A stretch of 64,000 bases of DNA, from NCBI GenBank assembly GCA_015680685.1, contig MNCI01026966.1:331512-395511 (forward strand), written 5' to 3'. The position numbers and the translations under genes were made by a program. This document shows positions 22,892 to 34,100 of the stretch, piece after piece. The notes under the pieces were generated by a model, which saw only the letters and a list, made by a program, of their open reading frames with translations, did not search any database and was not told where the DNA came from. This DNA comes from Gnetum montanum (Eukaryota; Streptophyta; Gnetopsida; Gnetales; Gnetaceae). The stretch's first letter is position 1. Each line of letters begins with the position of its first letter.

Positions 22892-24307
22892 ATCCAACTC
22901 ATGAAGTAGGTCCAGGGTGGCACGGTGCTCTTCAGTGTCCACGAAGTTAGTGGCCTATTGAAACCCCTGCAGAAGAGCCTTGCGCCTGCTCTGGTCCACC
23001 GAGGAATCCCCTGCATCCGGGTGGAATCTAGCGGACATGCGCCGGATGTGTCGTATGAGCTCCCCCCAGGAGCTTTCACAACTAATGCCAAGGATGCTAT
23101 ATGGGCAGCGCCCACCCTTGAGCCATTGGTGGGCACTATGTTGATGCGCCTAGTCGAGTTGTCGTTGCCGTTGCTCCTCCTCCTCCTACAGGTGTTCCTG
23201 CTCGTCCCGAGCCGTTGCCTCCTAGGCCTGTCGGGCCGCCTCCTCCTAACGCAGCTCCTCCCTGATTCGGTCCCGGAGCTCATCCTTGAGCTGGGCTCGC
23301 AAGGTCTCCATTGCGAGCGTATGCTGCCTATTCAGCTATTGTGTTTGTTCCTGAAGCTGGGCATCGTGGTCGGCGCACCACTTGGTCAGGGTCTCGGTCC
23401 ACCGACTCTCCGAAGTCTGTCGCTCGGCCTCCCGAGCCACAACGACTGCCTGTTGAAGCTGCGCCTCCCAATTTGGGGGGCACTGGGGGGGTCGGGCAAG
23501 GGGGCAGGGTTGCGGTGGGAGCGGTGTCCCCAGGAAAGGTGGAGAGCGGCCCACCGCCGTTGAGTGGGCGATGTGGAGGAAGAAGGCAAAGTAGGAGGGC
23601 AGCGAAACGGTCCCCAGTGGGGGTAGAGGATGGGCCCGGCCCCCCCTGCCCCCCCGCCCCCCTCCACAGAGCCAAAAGAAGCCCCAAGCGGTGACCACGT
23701 CGCTGAAGGCGGAGGGCCTCGAGGAAGAAACGTGGCAGGTTCACCTGGGTGCCCTCCTTCAAGCACCTCAGGAAAGTGAAATGCAGCCCCTGGAGTTTGG
23801 ACACATTCCCCGACTGTACAAAGAAGCGTTTGACCAAGATGGCCGCATGAGCCCAGAGGCATGGAAGGGACGTCCGAGGGACTTGACGGCTCTGCGTTCT
23901 CGAGGAAAACCCCTCGAAAAAGGTCACAGAGTTATTGAGGCCACGGGAGGTTGGCAGGATGACCTCCCCAGTGGCCGGGACCCCCAGGTNATTGGCAGGA
24001 TGACCTCCCCAGTGGCCGGGACCCCCAGGTAATTGGCCAGGGTGGCCTTTGTCAAGAGAATTTCTCGGCCTTAGAAGAAGGTCTGATCGTTGCGCCAGTT
24101 AGTAAAGAAAGAGTTGTCAAGAAGGTCAGGGTCCCCGACCAGCCTCTGCAGTACGGCGTCCCATCAGCATTGGCAAACCATCCGCCATAGCTCCTCATTC
24201 GCCTGGAAGTCCGTGTAATCAGGTTCGTACGTCGGCGTCTGCCCCATAGCGGCCACAATCTCACGCCACACCCGGCAGGTCTGCTGGATAAGTTGCTGGG
24301 GGGGTAG
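22892..24307 (-). pseudogene. Retroposon ORF: plant-transposon-like region, coiled coil, J-domain-like end
   Basis: On the minus strand the 5' part (24307-23660) reads through VWREIVAAMGQTP, ANYLGVPATGEVIL and a FLRCLKEGTQVNLPRFFLEA segment. It resembles the N-terminal helical domains of repetitive plant 'transposon proteins', but this is only an impression. A proline/glycine-rich linker follows, with a frameshift in a C run near 23640-23662. Next is a long charged coiled coil (about 23480-23150). The final part (23107-22895) is J-domain-like: YSILGIS, then LIRHIRRMSARFHPDAGD with the HPD tripeptide at 23015-23023, then a GFQ helix and TEEHRATLDLL. J-domains stimulate Hsp70 ATPase through HPD. 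Eight in-frame stops are present, six of them TAG. An assembly duplication at 23951-24030 also shifts the frame. Confidence 0.6.
23951..24030. other. Assembly join: N flanked by 39-40 bp duplication
   Basis: The 39-base block at 23951-23989 recurs at 23992-24030 with a single N at 23990 between. Removing 41 bases restores the minus-strand reading frame. This points to overlapping contig ends joined with an N, not biology. Confidence 0.85.
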
Positions 24308-24323
24308 ACTAATGGGAGACCTT

Positions 24324-25534
24324 AGTCTCCACACTTGTCCTAGAATTTCTATAAAGCATGAAAATCCCAAAAGGCTCAAAGGGAGAATACCTATCTTTCT
24401 ACAATAGATGAATTATGAAAAAAAAGACTAGGAATAAAGATAAGCATGTATGCAGGGTGAGCCTATACCTCATTGATAATTATCATCTATAGGCCACCCA
24501 TGTAGGAAGAATCTCTTGAGACTCGTGCCAAAAGATACTCAAGAAACAAGGCTTTCCACTCCAACACCCAAAGCTAAAAATTATCAAGGAAGAGCATATA
24601 CATCTAGTAAAGTTTTGAAAGTAAAAGAGGTCATTTATTTATTAATCTTTAAAATCCTTACCTAAAGATGGTATTTATTGGTGAAAGCTCTTGAACTTTA
24701 TATGCTATATAAACTTCCTTGTGAGCTCTATGTTAAGGATTTAATGGTTCATTTTCGATCTTTTGTATGTTGATAATGTATCATTTTTAGTACCTAAGGC
24801 CCTTATTGCAAATATGAGTTGAGAAGTACTTACCTTAGAGATCTCAAGTATTCAATGGTAGATTGGAACTTGAAAAGGTATTCATGACCTCTTTTGACAT
24901 ATATATGCTATTTTTTCTCTTAGTATGATTATCATTGATTATTTTATGATTTTTTGATAAATAGATGATTAGTTGTGTTTGATCTTTTGATATGTTTAAG
25001 ATAATAAGATGTGTTGCTTTTGATTATTTTGAATATGCATGTTTTTACTCACCTACCATGGAATTGCTATTTCTTTTTTCTTGTTGATATTTTAAAAGGA
25101 TCAGAATATTAAATGATTATAAAACTATGTGAAATTGGTTATTTTTTGATAATGGCTTATCAACTTAAAGATAGGTTGCATTATCTCTAATGCTTGAACT
25201 TTACAATTTGGTCTTTGGATTTCAACTAAAAGGCTTGGATCTATTGTACCTCATTATTTATAACCTTATTTGTGAAAAAATATTCATCATAGATAAATGT
25301 TTGTGTCTATGTGGGATTGTCATATGATGATATGCAACTATGGTGGAACCTTATTGAGGATTATGGTTGGTCCTTATTTTTTCCTTGCCTCTTTTGGGTG
25401 TTCAAAAATTAGAAGAGAGTAGAGCATTTAGTTAGAATCTCAAGCATGGTAAATTTATATATTTTGTTGATAGAATAAATTTTTCATATCTTTGTATTAT
25501 ATACTAACACATTTTCTTAAGTTTTGGACATCAC
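24324..25534 (+). other. D2 interior non-coding, right of retroposon
   Basis: AT-rich with no recognisable protein domain. It ends in the D2 polypurine tract. Confidence 0.6.
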
Positions 25535-25550
25535 CAAAAGGGGGGGATAT
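25535..25550 (+). other. D2 polypurine tract
   Basis: CAAAAGGGGGGGATAT lies immediately before the LTR start TGTTGACC. This is a classic copia tract and fixes the 3' LTR boundary. Confidence 0.85.
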
Positions 25551-28179
25551 TGTTGACCTTTTGGTGTGTCAAAGCCTTAGAGAAAATGTAGAATATGGAA
25601 ATGTGTTTGTAATCTAGTAGGAACATAAATGAGCAAGGACTTTAGAACAAGAGTTGAGTTTGAAAATGAGATCTACATTGAGATTTCATGAGATCTAAGT
25701 AGAGATGTCATAGAGATGAAGACTACATGGATGAAAACAAAGAGTACTATTGTGATGGAAAATCTTGATCACTGGAAGAAACCAAGGATTCTCAACCATA
25801 GGTAGCCTTAACCCTAAATCACCTAGGGCCTCTGCAAAGAAAAATGGTATTCAATGTGCCTTGGATGGTTGAGTAGATCAACTAGGAACTTAGGAGGGGG
25901 AGATGCAAAGCGAGGGTGTAATGAAGGTATAAAATATGCATATCTATGAAATGATGCACTAAAATATAACAATTAGATTTGAAATTGTACACAACCTACA
26001 ATCATAAATTTCATTAAATGAAAAAAGAATGAGTTCAAATATGTGTACAAAATTGGTGCCTAAGAGGGTGGCAAAAGGGGGTTCACTTAGGTAAGGGTTC
26101 AGAGTTCATTGAAGCCACAATCCTATATCTCTACTACTCCTGATGTTATTGAACCTTCTTTGTCTCCTCCTTAGATCTATAACATTGTTTAATGTTGGGG
26201 TTTATGGAAATGTGAAGGATTAGGATGGCCAAAGTACACCATGTTGGAATTTGGCGATACTAGGGGGATAACATTGATACCCAAAACACACAAATCCAAA
26301 AAGGAGGGATAATAGGGGGTAATAAGTTGCAAGGGAAGTCCATGTTTCTAGGTACCATGGACCTATGTTTATGCCAAGGAAGCAAGATCTCTTAGATGCC
26401 AAAATGCCAAGGGTGCTAAATTACAAAGTGTGGAACATTGTCATGATGCCAAGGTATGGTTTTTATAAGGTTACATCCATGATTTATGTTGCAAATTGGC
26501 TACAAATGGCTGACATGATTTGCTACAAATTAGCTACAAATGGCTAACATGATTGGCTAAAAATTGACTACTAAATTGCTAACTAAATTGCTATAAATGG
26601 CTACAAAAATTGCTGAAAATTATTTTCCTTGTTTGTAGGGGGAGTAGGTGAGGTTCACACCCCATGCATCCTAGTTGTTTGCCCCCTCCACACTATCTAA
26701 TCCCCTTCCCACTAGGGGAAAGAGTGTCAACATTGAAGGGGGATGAATGGTCAATGCTAGGGATGAGGGTTAACCCCTCTAGGCTAGGTCATGCGCCTTT
26801 TCACACTATGGGTTATGTGAGTTCTACCCCCTTACACTCCTCCATGTTGGCCTTGAAGTCTCCTAGCTGGTTTACCCCCATGCAAGGGGTTTGTTAGCGT
26901 AGAGAAAATTATAACCCCCATAAGACCCATAAAATTACCATTTTTGACATTCCAAAAGGCATTTTAGATTTCCCCAAGCCCAAATATAGACACTAGATGA
27001 CTTTTTTCACTTAGGGAATGAGGCTTTGGTTACTTAAGAAGCATTTTTAGCCCCAAACATATGAAACATATGAGATTTCCCATTTTTGGGTTATAACCTT
27101 CACATTTATAATAAATCATCAGCTTGAGTTTCATGGGATGGGATCACAAAGGTTTCAACATGCAAATTTGGTGATGTTTCAAGTAGAAATAAAATCAAGA
27201 TGGTCCAAGGACTAGTAAGAAGGTAAATTGATAGCTCAAAAGTTAGAGCTCAAAATTTGAGGAGAAATATTCTAAAAATGGTAGAAATCTACATTTAAGA
27301 ATTACATCTTCCTAGAGACATCTACCTATAGATGTCCCAATCTAAAAGGAGACATCTCTCTAGAGTTTTAGTTGATTTTAGAGAGACATCCCAATATTGA
27401 AGGAGCCATCTACACTAGCCATTAGATAGCTATTGCATAAATTCCAATGTGTTTTTGGAAACTTTGATGCTATAAGAACACTTAAAACTCTTGCAAATTA
27501 TGAAAGCATTGAAAACATGAAAGCTATCATTGTCTAATGCTATTGTATTTTTGTACTTGAATTATCACACCATTTTTTTGATTTGTTGTGGAATTATGTT
27601 GCATTGTACAAGGAAGTTGTAAATTGGAGTTACATTTTCTCCTTTTAATTTCTTTTCTTTTCTTATTGTCCTAAAGGATTGATGTGCTTCTTGTGAGAAG
27701 GAATTTGTATTGAGCTTGTCAAGATCCTATGTGATTGAGTGTTTTTGTAGCATCAAAACACTCTTAAGTAGAGCTCAATTTTGTCAAGATTGTGGGATCC
27801 TTGAAACCACATTTTGAGCTTGTTGAGACCTTGTGGGGTTGGGTGGTTTCATAGCAACAAAGAAATTTGTAGTGGAGCTTAGATCTTGTACAAGGTGTGG
27901 TGCCATCCAAACCACATTTTAAGCTTGTTGGAACCTTGCAAGGTTGAGAGATTTGGCAGCAACGAAACTCTCCATAGTAGAGCTTAAATCTTGTAAAGGT
28001 TGTGGTGTCCTTTAAAATATAGTTTGGAAGAATCAAAGTTTAAAGGTGTGAAAGGAATCTACCCTTCAAGTGTGGAGTAGCCAAGTTGGGGAACCATGTA
28101 ATTATTATGTTTTGTGTAATACGTGTTGCTTGCGATTTGGGAAACTTATTCATCCCCCTTTCTAAGTTTTTAATCCTCA
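25551..28179 (+). repeat. D2 3' LTR, split by a solo LTR
   Basis: It starts TGTTGACCTTTTGGTG and ends TTTTTAATCCTCA. It matches the 5' LTR at 25551-25747 and again from about 27187 to 28179. Without the insertion its length is about 1.19 kb, equal to the 5' LTR. Confidence 0.85.
25748..27181 (-). mobile_element. B5: solo LTR of a B-like (Tat) element
   Basis: In minus orientation it starts TGAAACATCACCAAATTTGC, like the B LTR start TGAAACACCACAAAATTT. It carries a TTATAAAAACC TATA-like box (about 26461-26471) and near its end sequence matching B1 (AACTAGGAACTTAG / GTGCCTTGGATGGTT against the B1 GGGTGCCCTGAATGGTC region). The flanks are AGTAC (25743-25747) and AGTAG (27182-27186), a 4/5 target duplication. 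No internal coding region is present, hence a solo LTR. A GGCTACAAAT word cluster occurs at 26490-26610. Confidence 0.6.
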
Positions 28180-30205
28180 AGGAAATCAATATCACTTACT
28201 ATTAATCAAACCAAATTTTTATGATGTCCAAGATCAGTAAAAAATCATTTAAGATCTCTCATGGTAAGAATCCCAAGATGAGTTATTTCAAAGTTTTTGG
28301 TTGTAAATGCTTCATCTTGAAAATAAGGAAAATCTACGAAACTTTGATAATAAAGTTCATGAAGGAAGTTTCCTTGGATATTCATCCACAAGTAATGCTT
28401 ATATAGTTTATAATATATGCATACTAATTATTGAGGAAGTGATCAAGGTGGTTATTTATGATACAGATCCTAGCCTAATCTAGTAGGTTCAGGATGATGA
28501 TGAAGAAGAAATGCCATTACAATGTTTTTCTAGCCTTAACAAGAGTTGAAAGAAATAGAATAAAAATATTACCTAAACTTCAAAACTCTATAAGCCCATT
28601 AGAGGTAAGCTAAAAGTTAGCCCCAAATCAAATCATAGGAGATTTTTAAGATGAGGTGAGAAAAAGAATGGGGCTATAGGTATATTATGGGTTTTCATGC
28701 TTGTTTTTCTCAATTAAGCCTAATAACATTGAGAAATTTTTAAACAATGAACCATGGATTCAATCCATGAACTAATAACTAAATCAATTTGTATAGAATG
28801 ATGTTTCAAAACTTATCCCTAGACTAGATGAGCATAAAGTTGCTGGAACAAAATGGATGTTTAGGAAAAAAAAAGATGAATGAAGATGAAATAGCTATGA
28901 AGAATAATACAAGACTAGTCACTAAATGTTACAATTAATAAGAGTGAATTGAGTATGAGAAAACCTTTCCATTGGTTGAACGATTAGAATTCATTAGGAT
29001 TTTACTTACCTTTATTACTCATAACAACATCATGCTCTTCCAAATAAATGTGAAAAGTACATTTCTTAATGGAATAATTTAAGAAGAGATTTATGTGGAG
29101 TAACAGCAAAGCTTTAGTAATCCTCACAAAAAGGAGCATATGTTCTGATTCAAAGAGATACCATATAAACTTAAATAAGCCCTATGGCTTGGCATGAAAT
29201 GTTTCCACAACATTTGATGAAAAATAATTTTCTAAGAGGTTCTTTTGACCTTACTCATTTTATTTTAACGCATGATAAAGATATTTTCATAATTGAAATT
29301 TAGGTTGATAAAATTTTTTTAATGCCGCTAATCCCTTTTATGCTAGAAATTTGAAGAACTCATATAGATGTACTTGAAATGAGTCTCATGGATGAATTAA
29401 CTTTCTTTTTGAGACTTCAAATCATTCAAAGCAAGAATGTCATTTTCATATCTCAAGAAAAATATGTCAAGAAGATCCTCAAGAAGTATTGTATGGAGAA
29501 TGCTAGAGAAACTTCAATCCTCATGAGTCCTTAAGTTAAACTATGTAAGAATATGGAAAGTAAGAATGTTAATGAAAAGTTACATAGAGGTATAGTGGAA
29601 GTTTGTGATATCTTACTACAAGTAGACTTGATATTACCTTAAGCATTGTGATATGTACATGGTATCAATCTAAACTAAAAAAATTCAATTACATTATTGT
29701 TAAAAAAATTTAAAATATTTAAAAGTATCATTCTTGTTAGGTATTTAGATGCAGATTGGGCTAGATTGATTGATGATAGAAAGAGTATAGTTAGAAATTG
29801 ATCCTTTCTAGAAAAATGTCCTATATCTTAGATGACCAAGAAACAAAGATCTACCTCCATCTTAATGGTTGAAGCTGAATACATAATAGTTGAAAATCAT
29901 TGTATCCAACTGATATGAATGATACAAATACTTAATGATTGTGGACATGACTAATGTAAATTATTAATGTTTTGTGATAATATGAGTGCTATCTATATTG
30001 CAAAAAATCTAGTGTAGAATACTTGAACCAAGAATACTAAGATTAGACATCATTTTATTCAGAAGAAAGTACAAAAAGAATGCATTGACATTGAGTGTGG
30101 AAAATCAAAAAATTAGCTTTTGAAAATTTTAATAAAGGCACTTTCATCCAATCCTTTGAACAAAGAAGCATTGGGAGTTGGGCTATGACTCAACCATTTG
30201 AACAA
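28180..30205 (+). pseudogene. pol: D1 integrase end, reverse transcriptase and RNase H
   Basis: The D1 frame resumes after D2. MSYFKVFGCKCFI (about 28280-28318) is the standard copia integrase C-terminal signature, followed by EGSFLGYSS-like sequence. RT landmarks: VAGTKWMFRKKKDE (about 28840), LEFIRILLTFITHNN, FQINVKSTFLNGII and EEIYVE. The RNase H part has DADWARLIDDRKSI (about 29750), VEAEYII, FCDNMSAIYIAKN and IRHHFIQKKVQ (about 30040). Frame changes and stops are frequent, and no complete YVDD box could be read. Confidence 0.85.
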
Positions 30206-30420
30206 TGTAAGTACCTTAATCTACATTAAGTAGGTTGAGAATTACCTTTAGAATAGGATAATTTATAAGTGCATTTCAATTAATTTTATATTTTGTTTAA
30301 ACTTTGATATATTATTATGCAATAGTAATATATGTACCTCAACTTTAATTTAATGTGATAAACATATATTTTTATATTTATTTATTTATCATTAATCTTA
30401 TCATTTTAATTATTGATTTG
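30206..30420 (+). other. AT-rich flank, possible D1 3' end
   Basis: No gene is seen. It follows copia RNase H and precedes the C1 insertion site, so it could be the start of D1's 3' UTR or LTR, but no LTR partner is in the window. Confidence 0.4.
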
Positions 30421-30425
30421 GTATT

Positions 30426-31419
30426 TGATGAGATGCAATATCACATGAGCCCTGATATCACGTATGTGATATCGCAGCCTTCATCACATCGTCCCCTGCG
30501 ATATCACAACCATCATCACATCGTCCCCTGCGATATTGCTGTCTATCACCAAATCTATAAATAAGAGGCGGCACTCCCCTCATTTCTCATCATAGGCTTA
30601 AAATAGGGAAACTCTGGTAGTTTGATCACTCCAGAGATAGAATATTTTCCATGTGCCCGTAGTAGAAGTCCCCAAGTGAACGGATCTTTATTCGAGCATA
30701 TTTGTACCTGAACGCAAGTTGTGTACGATAATAAAGACGAGCTTTGTGGATAAACCTTGCAGTGCATGGAATAGGTTTATTACATGTTATTTCTTACGTA
30801 TTATTTATTACCTACATTAGCACGGCATGAGTACGACTTGATTACAAGCACTGACGAATGTGTACGGCTAATCAAGGAATTGGCTACTCATCATGATTAG
30901 TCTCTCTCACCCTCAACTCCTAGAATGCGGGATGAGTACAACTTGATTACGAGCATCTAAGGATGTGTACGGCTAGTCAAGGAATCATCTGCTCATCATG
31001 TTTAGGCTAGTTAAGTACCTCAGTATGACCACTTCGAGCACATGCGTTACATGTGGTGATACCAGTAACAATTAGTGTTTGGTAGCCACAGTTGCATAGG
31101 TTCAGGGTGTGTACGGTAAGTGAGAACGGATGCTGACGCTAGTTAATTTAGAGTTAGGTCCTTAGTTAGAGTTAGTTAGCTTTCTCAACCCTTCACCTCA
31201 GTAGCATAGGAGAAAAACAGAAAAGCTATAAAAATCATATACCTCAGACTTACTTAACCATACACTGTGACAACTACAAGTAAGTCTGGGAAGACAACAA
31301 ATGATTAACCCCAAGTGTTCCATGGGGTGTGTAGGAATTTAGTCTACGGAGTTTGACTGAATCGTGCATGCTATGCTCATTTCATATGGTTGAGTGTAGG
31401 GGTACCTCACCACTCATCA
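30426..31419 (+). repeat. C1 5' LTR
   Basis: It starts TGATGAGATGCAATATC and ends CACCACTCATCA. U3 has several GATATCRCA / TGYGATATC words and a duplicated ATCACATCGTCCCCTGCGATAT unit (30483-30540). The TATA box is CTATAAATAAG at 30555-30565. A second half contains two related GAGTACGACTTGATTACGAGCA segments (30830 and 30930). Confidence 0.9.
30555..30565 (+). promoter_or_regulatory. C1 LTR TATA box
   Basis: CTATAAATAAGAGGCG; the same sequence occurs at 36849-36859 in the 3' LTR, about 130 and 84 bp from the respective LTR starts. It is the likely promoter of the element RNA. Confidence 0.7.
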
Positions 31420-31420
31420 T

Positions 31421-31438
31421 TGGCACCATTGCCAGGGA
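31421..31438 (+). other. C1 primer-binding site, tRNA-Asp type
   Basis: TGGCACCATTGCCAGGGA lies one base after the LTR. The complement of the plant tRNA-Asp(GUC) 3' end is TGGCGCCGTTGCCGGGGA. The three differences are all G to A. A tRNA-Asp primer is typical of Athila-like elements. Confidence 0.85.
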
Positions 31439-31536
31439 CTAAGTGTTTGTGTTCTGAATAGAACATAAGGGATATCACTCACATCATTGTGAGCCTTAAC
31501 GAACCTTTGAGTTAATCAAAATAAAAATTATATAAC

Positions 31537-34100
31537 AATGAAATTCACACATCAATAAAAATTTCTTCTTCTCATAAGAGCAACTCACCACCTAAGGACC
31601 ATACACGAGATAGTTGGCAACATAGAAAACATAACCAAAGTCAGCCAAGTCCTAAACAATACAAGATAGTTTATACTCATCTTGATGAGTATATTCCAGA
31701 CTTCACTTTTTTCCTCCATCAAGATGACCAGCTATGATGGAGATATTTGCAAGGTAACATCATGTTACCCCCAGATCGATCAGTCCCTAACATGCTCTTC
31801 TGTGCCTTGGCATAGATTGGCATGAAATAACTATTTGCTGAATACGTTGTGGAAGATTTTGACATGAGGGATTATTATCCCATAAATGCCTAGCATATGA
31901 GGGACTTAAGGCAAGAGAGTAAACATACTTTTTTGAAGGGAAAAGCCCTGCATGTCTTTAGCGAAATAGGAGATGAGGAACCCCTTATCACGGGTTCATT
32001 AGCAAACGATGTTCACCCTCCTAACGATGGTGAGGAGGTTGGGTATCAGAACCTATGATCAGCAATACATATCCCTGGTTCTGATGCCCGTGAACACCAA
32101 CTGTTCACAGAGGGAACAACCACTCATGCTAAGGATGAGCACTTAGATCGTCACCACGATCAGGGTCGTAACAGCCGAAGAGAAGGCAAGAAACATCGTC
32201 ATGGTGACGGTTCCCCTTCTTCTTCCCCTTCTTCACATCACTCACCCTCTCCTTCCACATCTAGGCGTAGCCACCATGAACTTAAAGGTGGGGATAAAAG
32301 TAATAAGGATGAAAGACCTTGACGGGAAAGTTGAGAGAGAGGACAAAGGCAAGGACGTAGGGAGAGTAGGGAACGACGAAAAAATCATAGGCATCATGAA
32401 AGAGATGATCATGACGAGCCCCTACTCACAACCAGAAGTATGCTTAACATCATGGAGGTAGTTTGGATTCCTACAAGGCATTTAAAAGATAGTAGGATCA
32501 AATTATCAGACATGAACAATATCCAACGGTTTGAGGGGGGATACAATGCTGATCCGCAAAATCATTTACAGGAATTCCACAATGTTTGTGCCTTGCAGAA
32601 TATAGAAAATGAGTGGCAAAAACTTAAGTTGTTCCCAAGGACACTCACTAAAGAAGTAGAGAGTTGGTACCAATCCTTAGAACCGGAAAGCATCAAGAGG
32701 TGGAATACGATGCTAGAACTGTTCAAAGAAAAGTACCAAACGTACTCTAGAGTGTCCAATTTGCGTAAGCAGATCCAAGGCTGGAAGCAAGGTACATATG
32801 AACCCTTGGATGCTACCATGGCCCACTACTACACATTGTTACATCGTTGCCCGAGCCATGGGTACACTCAGCGGGATCAACTTCACCACATCGTGGATGG
32901 GCTAAGGAATGAAACTAGAAGAACCCTTGGGACTTATGCCCAAGGGAGACTCTCACAACTTAGAGCCCATGAAGTGCATAGTTTGTTGGAACAAGTAGCA
33001 AAAGAAGAAGGTGAGCTACAAAAAAGGGAAGGTGCGGAAGAATACAATCGTGATCCCTCCCTTCGCAAGAAGGAAGTGAAATTTTGTGAAGAGGAGGATG
33101 AGTCACCACTCGAAGAGTTGATGAATCGGAAAAATTTGCCGATCCAAAAATTAACAACTAAGGTATCGGCCAAGGTAGAACAAATGTGGGATTCCTTAGA
33201 CTCAAGAATTGAAACAGTCTTCAAAATCGTAGAAGAGTCTGAGGAACGAAGTAGTGACAAAGGTAAGATAAAGCGGAGAAATTCAAGCCCTGCACATAAC
33301 AAGGGTAGGGGAAAAATTCTTATCTCCAATGAGGCTATCGACTCTGACACAGACAATGATAGTGGATGTGAAATATGCCACTATGACCATCCTAAGGGAT
33401 GTCACCCAATTATCTCACATCTACAGGAGTCTAGGGTGTATGCGCTAAATCCAAGACTCAACCAATGGCAAACACCCCGAAGGTTACCTTATCCACAAGC
33501 TACCCCAAGGAAGTTCCACCAACCACTAACATATTATCCAAGTGGAACTCCACCACAGCCTATTTGACAACATCAGTAATGGAAATACCCACAGTCATGG
33601 GGGATGCCACCGCCAACACAACAGTACCCTTACCAACAGCCCGATCCTTATGGTTATTATGTGTAGTAGCTGGTTTCTCGAGGAGACTCTATGAATCACA
33701 CAATCCCCAACTATCACTACCAAGTTTGGGAGTACTTCAGAAGGACTTCTTCTCCTCCGAGAGACACTCCATACCCACACCATCCTCCTAATCCATCCGC
33801 ACCTCTTCCACCACAAGTAGTTCCCATAACACCTCCTGCTCCAACAATGCAAGGGGAACTTCCTCCTCAACAGCAGCAACGTCATGCTGCAAGAGCTATA
33901 AATATCCAACCTACTACTGGTTCTGACAACTGTGAAAAGAGAAGACCTTTCTTCAGAACCAAAATCCCAGACAAACTCTCATAACAACAAGCAGTTGAGG
34001 CCATGTACACTCCTTCGCCATCTAACACTTTGGAGCACCCTTCCATCCCAAATCAGAGCTTAACGCATACGGTTATGTTAACACATACCGTAACTGACTA
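31537..34100 (+). pseudogene. gag: C1 gag pseudogene (Athila-like)
   Basis: One frame can be followed for about 850 codons with roughly nine stops and no frameshift. The N-terminus (31540-32400) is charged, with an SR/H-rich stretch (RRSHHELKGG). The capsid core lies at about 32520-33000: FEGGYNADPQNHLQEFHNVC, WYQSLEPESIKRW, then LLHRCPSHGYTQRDQ. That order is characteristic of the retrotransposon gag domain in Athila-type elements. A coiled-coil region follows (LLEQVAKEEGELQ), then a CX2CX3HX3C knuckle (CEICHYDHPKGC, about 33370-33405) and a proline-rich tail. The longest open piece is 32440-33567. It is the best preserved coding region in the window. Confidence 0.88.

Larger units (their letters stand above)
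22490..24307 (-). mobile_element. GC-rich poly(A)-tailed retroposon with 16-bp target duplication
   Basis: An abrupt GC-rich block in AT-rich D2 DNA. The flanks carry the same 16 bases, ACTAATGGGAGACCTT (22474-22489 and 24308-24323). The left end is a T-rich run (22490-22512), so the copy is on the minus strand with a poly(A) tail. Before it lies an AATAAT-containing 3' UTR-like stretch. A poly(A) tail and a target duplication of this length are typical of LINE-machinery insertions (LINE, SINE or processed retrocopy). No RT is visible in its 1.8 kb, and its ORF is open from the very 5' end, so it is probably a 5'-truncated retrocopy. Confidence 0.85.
18957..28179 (+). mobile_element. D2: copia element with gag only
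   Basis: Two related LTRs (18957-20150 and 25551-28179, the latter carrying a 1.4 kb insertion) flank a 5.4 kb interior. It has a tRNA-Met-like primer site after the 5' LTR, a gag with a zinc knuckle, and a polypurine tract (AAAAGGGGGGG) before the 3' LTR. No integrase, RT or RNase H can be found in the interior, even across frames. That makes it a non-autonomous gag-only element, or one that lost pol. It lies inside the D1 integrase. I could not define a convincing target-site duplication. Confidence 0.82.
17185..30420 (+). mobile_element. D1: decayed Ty1/copia element, split by D2
   Basis: Copia-order domains run gag C-terminus, protease, GAG-pre-integrase and integrase (to 18956), then resume after D2 with the integrase C-terminus, RT and RNase H (28180-30205). 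The two halves join in the correct order and strand when D2 is removed. The 5' LTR is absent to the left, where B4 abuts. A 3' LTR is not identified, though 30206-30420 and the flank after C1 may belong to it. Stops and frameshifts are frequent. Confidence 0.8.

Noticed and set aside
22516-24032. Plus-strand ORFs in the GC-rich block (up to 212 residues)
   Set aside because: High GC removes stops on both strands. Only the minus strand gives a coherent protein with motif order and a poly(A) tail on the correct side.
18952-28184. Target duplication for D2
   Set aside because: Flanks are ATTCC and AGGAA with the best boundaries. They do not match, so I do not claim one.
32934-33356. Minus-strand serine-rich ORF of 140 residues
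   Set aside because: It is the shadow of the C1 gag coiled-coil region on the opposite strand.
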